From the NCBI GenBank assembly GCA_039925145.1, contig JBDSZL010000083.1, positions 1-20,957 on the forward strand: DNA of 20,957 nt. Direction: 5' to 3'. This DNA comes from JBDSZL01 sp039925145. Lineage in GTDB: Bacteria; Acidobacteriota; Vicinamibacteria; Vicinamibacterales; SCN-69-37. Positions 15,422-20,957 of the stretch are shown here, one piece after another. The notes under the pieces are model-generated. The model saw nothing but the letters and a program-made list of their open reading frames with translations, ran no database searches and had not been told where the DNA came from. A program made the translations under genes and the position numbers. The first letter of the stretch is position 1, and each line of letters begins with the position of its first letter.

Positions 15422-17989
15422 TTACTCGCCGCGTAACGCGCGAATGGGATCGGCTGCCCCCGCGCGTCGTGCCGGCATCCACGCCACTAGCACGACGGCC
15501 ATGAGCAACGTGACTGCGACGATAACGGCCGTGAGTGTGTCGTACGGCGAGACTTCGAACAGCACGCGCCGCAAGGCAGTGCTCGCGGCCAGCCCAGTCG
15601 CCAGCCCGATGGTGATGCCCAGGATCGCTGGCCGCAGAGCCTCTCCCAGAACGAGGCGGCGGATATTCGCGGTGGTTGCCCCGAGCGCCACGCGAATGCC
15701 CAATTCCTGTTGGCGCGAGGCCACGAATGCCGACACGAGACCGTAGATCCCGACGAGCGCCAGGAGCAGAGCCGCGGCAGTGGAGACGCCCATCAGGCCA
15801 AGTATCAAGCGCCGGCCACCCAGGAGCGTGCCGTACGCGTCTTCGGCCGTCGACACGTTGCGCACCGCAAGGGGATCCATCGCGTCAATCGATCTTCTGA
15901 TCGCGGCGACGGCCCCCGTCCTATCGCCCGTGGTGCGCGCCGCGATCGTCCACGCATACGACTGGCGTTCGGAGAATGGAATGAAGGCCTTCAGCCGATC
16001 CGCTCCCGATGTAAAGCCGTTGCCCTTCACGTCCCCAACCACCCCGATGATCAGCCGCCAATCCGACGCTTGCAGCCGCAGACGCTTGCCGACCGCACTC
16101 TCGCCCGGCCAGTAGTGCCGAGCCAGTGGCTCGTTCACGACGATCACCCCGCTGGGTTCATCGTCGGGTCCAAACGATCGACCGGCAAGAATGGGCAACT
16201 GGAGCACGTGGAAGTAGTTCGGCTCCACGGTCGCCATCGCCGCCTGTATCGGTGTGGCGTCTTCCTCCGCATCGTCATCGACGTTGTAAAAGACATCACG
16301 CTGCGGCGGCACAGATGTCGCGGCCGTAACAGCGATGACGCCGGGAACCCGCCCGGCATGGAGCAGCGCGTTCGCAAAAATGTCCTGCGTGTTGGTCAGC
16401 GTCGGGTAGCGATCGGTCGCCAGTTGAATGGTGATGAGGGAGAGGTTCCTGGGTTCGAACCCCACTTCCACCGAGAGCAGCCGTATGAAGCTGTTGGTCA
16501 GCAGGGCGGTGCCGAGAAGGAGCACGCACGTGAGCCCGAGCTGTGTGGCGACAAGCCGCCGATGGACGTGCGCCTCGCGAGGACTCGAGCCTGTGGGGCG
16601 GCTCGAGCTGATGACCCGGGAGAAATCGTATCTTCGGACACGCAGAACCGGACCGATGGCGCATCCAATCGCCGCGGTCAGAACGACTGCCGCCGTGAAG
16701 ACTACGACACGCAGGTTGAGGTGTGGTTCGCCAAGTTCCGGAGGCAGAATCAGACCAGCGACGTCGAGGAACGATGCGCTCAGCAGGAGGGCCAGCGCGC
16801 CACCCAGAAGTGCGACGATCAGCACTTCGATCAGCACATGTCGCGTCAGCCGCCACGAAGAGGCGCCGAGAGCGGCGCGCACTTCCAGCTCTTTGGTCCG
16901 GCTGATTGTTCGGCTGATGAAGAGTGTCGCGACGTTGGCACAGGCGATTAACACCACGACACCGACCGCGCCGACGAGCAGGAGGAGCAACGCCCGCGCA
17001 CCGGCCGGCAGCCGCAACTCGTAATCGGTTTTCAGGATTGCGCCCCATCCATCCTCGCGGGGCGTCTCGTCTTGGAGGTGGGTGCTGACGACATCCAGCC
17101 GGCGCTGCGCCTCTTCGACCGACAGCCTTGGGCTGAGGCGCGCGACCGTCGTCGCGAAGTCGGTCGATGCCGAAGCGGGAAGCCAGACTTGCGCGGCGCT
17201 CGTGACGGGAAACCGCAGCCCCTGCGGCATGACGCCGACGACGACGAACCGCCGTCCCTCGAGTGTGATGGTCCTGCCAAGGGGGCTGGGATCGGCGGCC
17301 AGCACGCGTCTCCAGATGGCGTGGCTGACAATCACGACGGGGGAGTCGAGATCGGCGGCGCCGAACTCGCGGCCGATGGCGGGCGCGACTCCGAGGAACC
17401 GGAAGAAGCCCGGTGCGATCTGCGCTGGCCGAACATCCTCGCCACCTGTCTCCGCCAGTTTCATGTCGCGCATGAGCCGGTAGGTGCCGACGCCTTCGAA
17501 GATATCCGTGTTTGCGACGAGCGTGTCGACCAGCGCCTTCTCGATGGTTGGGCTCCAGCGGCCGCGGGCCTTGGCGCGAACGACCAGCACCAGGCGATCA
17601 GCGTCGTGGAAAGGAGACGGACTGAAGAGAAGACCGTCAACGACGCTGAAGACAGCCGTCTGGACGCCGATCCCGATCCCGAGCGTCAGCACGGCTGCGG
17701 TCGTGAATCCAGGTGTGCGCACCAGCCTGCGGAGGGTCGTGCGGATGTCGCGCCCAAGATCGGCGGCCGCGCGGAAACCCACGCCATCGCGGTGCTGCTC
17801 ACGCGTCTGCTCGATGCCGCCCAGCGCGATGAGGGCGCGTCGCCGCGCCTCATCGGGCGTCATGCCCGCCCGGATGTTGTCGTCGATGTGCAGCTGGATG
17901 TGACTGTCCAGTTCCGCGGCAAAGTCGCGATCGCGGCGGTTCCCAGCGATCAGATCGATCAGTCTGCGAGCCTGGCGGCGCACGCTCAC
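15422..17989 (-). CDS. ADOP-type ABC permease (duplicated MacB/FtsX permease without ATPase)
   Basis: An 855-residue membrane protein. The GTG at 17989 overlaps the PadR stop as GTGA; a second GTG two codons on (17983) is also possible. The frame stays open up to 18310, but that part is antisense-like reading over padR. An N-terminal cytoplasmic segment (DRDFAAELDSHIQLHIDDNIRAGMTPDEARRRALIALGG) is the ADOP prefix domain. Then come TM1 near 95-118 with VLTLGIGIGVQTAVFSVVDGLLF, a MacB-like periplasmic domain, and a first FtsX domain (LLLLLVGAVGVVVLIACANVATL). A second periplasmic domain and a second FtsX domain follow (ALLLALVGIYGLVSAFVASRQQELGIRVALGA), ending DPIRALRGE. No Walker motifs and no adjacent ATPase gene. 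In related systems such permeases take part in export or envelope stress responses; substrate unknown. Confidence 0.9.
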   Translation of the reverse strand: MSVRRQARRLIDLIAGNRRDRDFAAELDSHIQLHIDDNIRAGMTPDEARRRALIALGGIEQTREQHRDGVGFRAAADLGRDIRTTLRRLVRTPGFTTAAVLTLGIGIGVQTAVFSVVDGLLFSPSPFHDADRLVLVVRAKARGRWSPTIEKALVDTLVANTDIFEGVGTYRLMRDMKLAETGGEDVRPAQIAPGFFRFLGVAPAIGREFGAADLDSPVVIVSHAIWRRVLAADPSPLGRTITLEGRRFVVVGVMPQGLRFPVTSAAQVWLPASASTDFATTVARLSPRLSVEEAQRRLDVVSTHLQDETPREDGWGAILKTDYELRLPAGARALLLLLVGAVGVVVLIACANVATLFISRTISRTKELEVRAALGASSWRLTRHVLIEVLIVALLGGALALLLSASFLDVAGLILPPELGEPHLNLRVVVFTAAVVLTAAIGCAIGPVLRVRRYDFSRVISSSRPTGSSPREAHVHRRLVATQLGLTCVLLLGTALLTNSFIRLLSVEVGFEPRNLSLITIQLATDRYPTLTNTQDIFANALLHAGRVPGVIAVTAATSVPPQRDVFYNVDDDAEEDATPIQAAMATVEPNYFHVLQLPILAGRSFGPDDEPSGVIVVNEPLARHYWPGESAVGKRLRLQASDWRLIIGVVGDVKGNGFTSGADRLKAFIPFSERQSYAWTIAARTTGDRTGAVAAIRRSIDAMDPLAVRNVSTAEDAYGTLLGGRRLILGLMGVSTAAALLLALVGIYGLVSAFVASRQQELGIRVALGATTANIRRLVLGEALRPAILGITIGLATGLAASTALRRVLFEVSPYDTLTAVIVAVTLLMAVVLVAWMPARRAGAADPIRALRGE

Positions 17990-18327
17990 GGCTTCGACGG
18001 TCCTGGCGTCAGGAACCGCGCGACGATGGAGGTCGTCGACCGCCACTCGTCGGCCGCCTTGGCTACGCGGCGTTTGCCAGCACGTGTGAGGCGGTAGAAC
18101 TTCGCCTTGCGGTTGTTGTCGGACACGCCCCATTCGGAGGCGATAGAGCCTTCGTCTTCGAGCCGCACGAGCGCGGGGTAAAGGGTGCCGTAATTGAGGG
18201 AGAGCAGATCGCCACTCGTCTGCTCGATGCGCCGGGCGATGCCGTAGCCGTGCTGCGGGCCCATCGCTTCGAGCGTTTTCAGCACCATCAGCGCCAAGGT
18301 GCCCTGCCACACATCAGTCTTCGCCAC
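17986..18327 (-). CDS. PadR family transcriptional regulator of the ADOP operon
   Basis: A 113-residue winged-helix repressor. The GTG at 18327 is preceded by AGGAGG (minus strand, 18337-18332) 4 nt upstream; a longer in-frame start at 18384 would run through the promoter region. The N-terminal winged helix is clear: QGTLALMVLKTLEAMGPQHGYGIARRIEQ (8-36) and LSLNYGTLYPALVRLEDEGSIASEW (42-66), then NRKAKFYRLTRAGKRRVAKAADEW for wing and dimer helix. Its stop overlaps the ADOP start, the standard PadR-ADOP pairing, so it most likely represses its own operon in response to an unknown small molecule or membrane cue. Confidence 0.92.
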   Translation of the reverse strand: MAKTDVWQGTLALMVLKTLEAMGPQHGYGIARRIEQTSGDLLSLNYGTLYPALVRLEDEGSIASEWGVSDNNRKAKFYRLTRAGKRRVAKAADEWRSTTSIVARFLTPGPSKP

Positions 18328-18347
18328 GTAGCCTCCTATGGCATGAA

Positions 18348-18384
18348 CATATGAACCGTAGCACGCGGTCATATGGCAAGGCAA
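18348..18384 (-). promoter_or_regulatory. candidate promoter and PadR operator of the padR-ADOP operon
   Basis: A dyad CATATGA (18348-18354) / TCATATG (18369-18375) extends to CATATGAACCG / CGGTCATATG with one unpaired base. On the minus strand a possible -35 TTGCCT (18384-18379) and -10 TACGGT (18360-18355) are 18 bp apart. The dyad covers the spacer and -10, as expected for autorepression. TGCCATA also recurs just downstream, next to the ribosome-binding site. Promoter elements are weak matches; the dyad is clear. Confidence 0.5.
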
Positions 18385-18910
18385 TAGGAATAGCTAAAAA
18401 CCGTGACCCTCACGACCCACGTGCCCGCTGCATGGACACGCGTCCGCGTGGACGGAGGTTAAAGACTTCTCCCTCGCGAGCCGATGACCACGGTATGGGA
18501 GGGGCTCGATGTCCGGGTACGTCTGCGTTCGCTGCCGTCGTTGCGGCGGGCGTGCTGCTGTTCGGCGGGCTGCCCCGGGTCGGCGCCTCCGCAGCCGGCG
18601 GAGCGACTGCCGGGCACGTCCAAGTCGTCACCGCCTCCTCGAGGCGCCTGGCCTCCGCCGGCGCCTATCCCAGCCGCATCGTCACGCTGCCAGCCAACCA
18701 CAATGCATCGAGGATAGAAAGCATTAGCGACATCAGCGGCGTTCTCAGACATCCGCCCCGGTGGGTGCCCCCTTCCCCGGTCCCTCGCTCTCTCTGACAC
18801 AGCGCCTGGAGACGGAGCACGCGGCTCTTCCGGTAGGGCGGGCCGCGACCAGGTGATCGGCTCGAGCATCGAGAGTCACGCCGATCGATAGCGCATACAG
18901 CAATGCGCGA
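18385..18910. other. gene-poor stretch between the two PadR operons
   Basis: About 530 bp with no convincing intact gene. It contains a perfect palindrome CACGCG-TC-CGCGTG (18437-18450), a GGGAGGGG ribosome-binding-site-like run just before ATG 18509, and a possible decayed exported ORF (separate entry). A hairpin abuts the hydrolase stop (separate entry). Base composition stays GC-rich. Confidence 0.5.
18495..18797 (+). pseudogene. possible decayed or frameshifted exported small protein
   Basis: This frame gives TSAFAAVVAAGVLLFGGLP followed by RVGASAAGG, which looks like a signal peptide with a cleavage site, then HVQVVTASSRRLASAGAYPSRIV and a Pro-rich end. A GGGAGGGG site lies 6 nt before ATG 18509, which is in another frame; a +1 shift within the first five codons would join MSG to TSAFAAVV. 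So the gene may be frameshifted near its start, or the match may be chance in GC-rich DNA. No homologue is recognised. Confidence 0.2.
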
Positions 18911-18912
18911 TC
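18887..18912 (-). other. hairpin at the end of the hydrolase gene
   Basis: GATAGCGCAT and ATGCGCGATC pair over 9 of 10 positions around the loop ACAGCA; the arm includes part of the hydrolase TGA. No T-tract follows on the minus strand, so it may protect the transcript end or act with Rho rather than being an intrinsic terminator. Confidence 0.35.
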
Positions 18913-20029
18913 ATGGGATCTTGACGATTTCCGGATATGAAGGAGATGTGAACGCGCCATCCGCACCGCCAGTGTGCTTCAACCACACGTCGAAAAAGCT
19001 CCGCACCACATAGGACGAAACCTCGACCTGCCGGCGCCCGCCAATCCCAAGGATGCCTTTGAGTCGCATGACGCCGCGGAGCGCGCCACTCTTCAGGAGC
19101 GCTCCATCATCGCTGAACGTGAAATGGTTTGCGCCGCGGATCGCGATCCGCATGCGGGAATCGGCGGGCTGACGGTCGTACACGGACTGGATCTGACCCA
19201 TGATTTGACGGCTTACAGAATCCTGGGCCGAGCCATGGTCGGAAAGAAGCCACAGGAATGGCACCGTCACTGTGCTCCGATCCAGACTTCCAAACAGCCG
19301 CCCATCGATGTTTACGCCTGCCTTGCACCGGCGGTCGGCCGCGCAGAATGCGAGGGCCTGCGCTCCGCCGAACGAGTGGCCGAATACCCCGATGGCGTTC
19401 AAGTCGAGGTGCCCGCCCAGGAGCCGATCACTAGACGAGATCGCCCCCAGCCGGTCAATCGCCGAGCCGATGGTGGTGACGTCGCCGTTGAGCAGTTTCG
19501 CGGCGCAGGCGTCCTCGTCGGCGCGTCCGACGCACGCTTCTGGATTTCCGGCGGCGCCGCCTTCAACGGCGACCACGACATATCCGTGGCTTGCGAGCTC
19601 CTCGAACTGCGAGGTGTAGCTCAGGGCGCCCCCGCCACCGCCTCCGCGAAAGAGGATAACGGGCAGTGGCGCCGTGTCCGCGCTGAAGGCCGCGTCGAAC
19701 ACGCCGTGCGCGCGTACCTTCGCCAGGTCGCGCGTGAGGAGATTGATGATTCCGGCTCGGTTGTGAGTCCAGCTCTCACGGATGCGGTCGGGCAGGTACG
19801 GTGCGACTCGCTCGCGATGCTCGGAGGGATACCATATCCAGGCCGTGATCTCAGCGCCGAGCGCGCGGGCTGTGCGGCCGACGGGCGAGGGCCCTGTCGG
19901 TTGTGGGAGTTCGACGGGGAGAGCGTGCTCGACCCACACGCCGGCGATCAGCAGCACGATCGCGGCGACAACACCGACCACGATGCGCCGGAACCAGCGT
20001 GCGATGGTCGAGCCTGCCGACTTCACCAT
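18911..20029 (-). CDS. membrane-anchored alpha/beta hydrolase (PAF-acetylhydrolase-like)
   Basis: A 372-residue serine hydrolase with an N-terminal membrane anchor (about 15-33, IVVGVVAAIVLLIAGVWV). The ATG at 20029 overlaps the upstream stop by 7 bp and has GGTGG 5 nt before it; the same frame stays open to 20509, but that upstream part is off-frame reading over the neighbour gene. Catalytic features: strand and oxyanion region LPVILFRGGGGGG (122-134), nucleophile elbow GVFGHSFGGAQA (214-225, Ser219), Asp242 in AGVNIDGRLFG, and His302 in GANHFTFSD. This Ser, Asp (about 23 on), His (about 60 further on) spacing matches PAF-acetylhydrolase-like esterases. Four cysteines at 166, 175, 229 and 235 suggest extracytoplasmic disulfides. 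Substrate unknown; lipid or ester hydrolysis is inferred. Confidence 0.82.
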   Translation of the reverse strand: MVKSAGSTIARWFRRIVVGVVAAIVLLIAGVWVEHALPVELPQPTGPSPVGRTARALGAEITAWIWYPSEHRERVAPYLPDRIRESWTHNRAGIINLLTRDLAKVRAHGVFDAAFSADTAPLPVILFRGGGGGGALSYTSQFEELASHGYVVVAVEGGAAGNPEACVGRADEDACAAKLLNGDVTTIGSAIDRLGAISSSDRLLGGHLDLNAIGVFGHSFGGAQALAFCAADRRCKAGVNIDGRLFGSLDRSTVTVPFLWLLSDHGSAQDSVSRQIMGQIQSVYDRQPADSRMRIAIRGANHFTFSDDGALLKSGALRGVMRLKGILGIGGRRQVEVSSYVVRSFFDVWLKHTGGADGAFTSPSYPEIVKIP

Positions 20030-20487
20030 TTGAACCACCAGACTGGAAAGAGAGCAGCCGACATCGCACCGACGTGGATCGCCGAGATGGCGATCGCGCT
20101 GCGGCCGTGCTGGGGAATCCATCGGAACGGGAACAACGCTACGAGCGGGAGCTGGCACGCCATCAGCAATTGCCACAGATGCGCCGCCGTGCCCTCGTCG
20201 GATTGCGGCGCGACTCCCGAATTCAGCATGTGACCCGCAATCATCGCGAGCGCTGCCGCCGACATTGCGACTGGAGCGAAGCCACTTGGGCTCCAGAACA
20301 GCCTGCTCGCGGTCGATCGCCCTGGCGCGCTCTGTCGCAGGCGCACACAGACCGCGCCAAATGCAAGGTCGGCGATCGTCGTCCACCGAGCGCCGTCGTC
20401 GTCGACCAGCGCCTCCAATTCGGCGCCATACCGCCGCCACCACCAGCGTGGATAGAGCCGATACACCGCGCGCAGGACCCGCATCAT
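20023..20487 (-). CDS. small membrane protein of a PadR operon, function unknown
   Basis: A 154-residue protein. The N-terminus MMRVLRAVYRLYPRWWWRRYG is basic and Trp-rich; a short cytoplasmic helix (ELEALVDDDGARWTTIADLAFGAV) follows, then three predicted membrane segments (about 70-87, 104-122, 130-152) ending WWFKW. The ATG overlaps the PadR stop as ATGA; a second ATG follows at once (20484), and either may be used. Proteins starting with RLYPRWWRxRYG are, from memory, common partners of PadR regulators in Acidobacteriota and Actinobacteria, without a known role. It overlaps the hydrolase start by 7 bp, so all three genes form one unit. Confidence 0.75.
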   Translation of the reverse strand: MMRVLRAVYRLYPRWWWRRYGAELEALVDDDGARWTTIADLAFGAVCVRLRQSAPGRSTASRLFWSPSGFAPVAMSAAALAMIAGHMLNSGVAPQSDEGTAAHLWQLLMACQLPLVALFPFRWIPQHGRSAIAISAIHVGAMSAALFPVWWFKW

Positions 20488-20771
20488 GCGTTGCGCAGCC
20501 GCCGTGCACCTACGCGGATGACTGGCGCGAGCGCCGCGATGCGCGCCTCGAGATGCTTCCGGCCGAGCGCGGTAATGCGGTACGGCCGGCGCCGCGATGT
20601 CGGGCCGGACGCCTCGATCAGCCCATCCTGCTCGAGGCGACTTATCGCGCCATAGAGCGTTCCCGGTCCCAGGGCGACGCGGGCGAAGTCCGCGATGTCG
20701 GTCTGCATCGCGTAGCCGTGCTTCTTGCCGTCGGCCAGCGAAGCCAGGATGAGGAGGGTAGGGTCAGGCAT
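20484..20771 (-). CDS. short PadR family transcriptional regulator
   Basis: A 95-residue PadR-type winged-helix protein with only a brief C-terminal helix. The core is PTLLILASLADGKKHGYAMQTDI (4-26), LGPGTLYGAISRLEQDGLIE (34-53) and RRPYRITALGRKHLEARIAAL (61-81). The ATG at 20771 is preferred: the in-frame GTG at 20783 would lie upstream of the predicted transcription start. There is no ribosome-binding site, and the predicted leader is only about 8 nt, so translation may be nearly leaderless. First gene of the PadR, membrane protein, hydrolase operon, which it probably autoregulates. Confidence 0.9.
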   Translation of the reverse strand: MPDPTLLILASLADGKKHGYAMQTDIADFARVALGPGTLYGAISRLEQDGLIEASGPTSRRRPYRITALGRKHLEARIAALAPVIRVGARRLRNA

Positions 20772-20775
20772 ATTA

Positions 20776-20814
20776 CGTGGCACGTAGTATCGTGCGACGT
20801 AGTAGAATTGTCAA
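20776..20814 (-). promoter_or_regulatory. strong promoter with tandem operator repeats for the second PadR operon
   Basis: On the minus strand a perfect -35 TTGACA (20814-20809) and -10 GATACT (20791-20786) are 17 bp apart. Two near-identical 14-mers, TACTACGTCGCACG (20804-20791) and TACTACGTGCCACG (20789-20776), lie 15 bp apart and cover the spacer, -10 and predicted start site. Each contains CGT-N3-ACG dyad symmetry. This fits a PadR autorepression operator. Confidence 0.75.
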
Positions 20815-20839
20815 GCCGTATTGGAGGAGTCTGTCAACG

Positions 20840-20883
20840 CGCAGTAGAAATGTCCCCCTTCTTCACGCAGTAGAAATGTCCCC
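20840..20883. repeat. two perfect 18-bp direct repeats, possible insertion-sequence end
   Basis: CGCAGTAGAAATGTCCCC occurs at 20840-20857 and again at 20866-20883, a period of 26 bp, each followed by CTTC or TTC. Multiple repeats near the terminus are typical of IS21-family ends, where they bind the transposase; similar GTAGAAATGTCC motifs are recalled from such elements but were not checked. TGTCAACGCG at 20832 could be the outer tip. Confidence 0.45.
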
Positions 20884-20910
20884 TTCGTTCCGAATCGTTC
20901 GAGGCGTGGG

Positions 20911-20957
20911 GGACGCGGTCTGTGCGTCCGCCGCGCCGAGGGCCCGTGTCAGCGGGC
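20911..20957. mobile_element. possible insertion-sequence interior at the right edge (partial)
   Basis: After the direct repeats come two hairpins, GGACGC-GGTCTGT-GCGTCC (20911-20929) and GCCCG-TGTCAG-CGGGC (20942-20957). No ORF is visible before the window ends. Assignment to a mobile element depends on the repeats just upstream and on sequence beyond the edge. Confidence 0.3.

Noticed and set aside
15710..18097. Long plus-strand frames opposite the ADOP permease (15710-16951, 17072-18097)
   Set aside because: Compositionally artefactual translations antisense to a clearly recognised membrane protein.
17990..18310. N-terminal extension of the ADOP open frame
   Set aside because: It overlaps padR on the same strand in another frame and lacks any permease-like sequence; the GTGA overlap gives a natural start.
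20030..20509. N-terminal extension of the hydrolase open frame
   Set aside because: It overlaps the small membrane protein gene in another frame and adds no recognisable domain; the membrane anchor directly follows ATG 20029.

Overview
The window is GC-rich DNA, probably from an Acidobacteriota chromosome (perhaps Vicinamibacteria-like). The best clue is a PadR regulator translationally coupled to a long two-FtsX-domain permease with no ATPase. This is the 'acidobacterial duplicated orphan permease' (ADOP) arrangement. The taxonomic call is an inference from gene content and style. No rRNA, tRNA or CRISPR array was seen.

Left third (1-9626, plus strand): a heavy-metal efflux region. It opens inside a CusA-type (HME4-like) RND pump gene that runs in from the left. 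A small exported Cys-rich protein follows. Next comes a tightly packed tripartite efflux operon: outer-membrane factor (CzcC-like), membrane-fusion lipoprotein (CzcB-like) and a full-length CzcA-type RND pump. Last is a DMT/EamA-family transporter whose final 62 residues include 23 histidines. Together these look like export of metal cations from cytoplasm and periplasm across both membranes.

Middle (9819-14534, minus strand): a 5'-truncated remnant of a Gly-rich stress-protein-like gene lies directly behind a block of exported or membrane proteins. In transcription order the block is a secreted DUF4331 protein, a small outer-membrane beta-barrel, a TPR lipoprotein and a HupE/UreJ-like membrane protein with a large periplasmic N-terminal part. 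A strong intrinsic terminator sits between DUF4331 and the barrel gene. The last two genes overlap by 4 bp. The function of the block is unknown. It is the best candidate here for an under-described, envelope-spanning system, possibly metal-related.

Right third (14779-20771, minus strand): a histidine phosphatase; then the PadR-ADOP pair, with a dyad over its predicted promoter; then about 530 bp with no convincing gene, holding a possible decayed exported ORF. Next is a second PadR operon (PadR, small membrane protein, PAF-acetylhydrolase-like alpha/beta hydrolase). It is driven by a near-consensus promoter overlapped by two tandem 15-bp-spaced repeats. The last 120 bp carry two perfect 18-bp direct repeats that look like the end of an insertion sequence (IS21-like end repeats are the best guess), with the element continuing beyond the window.
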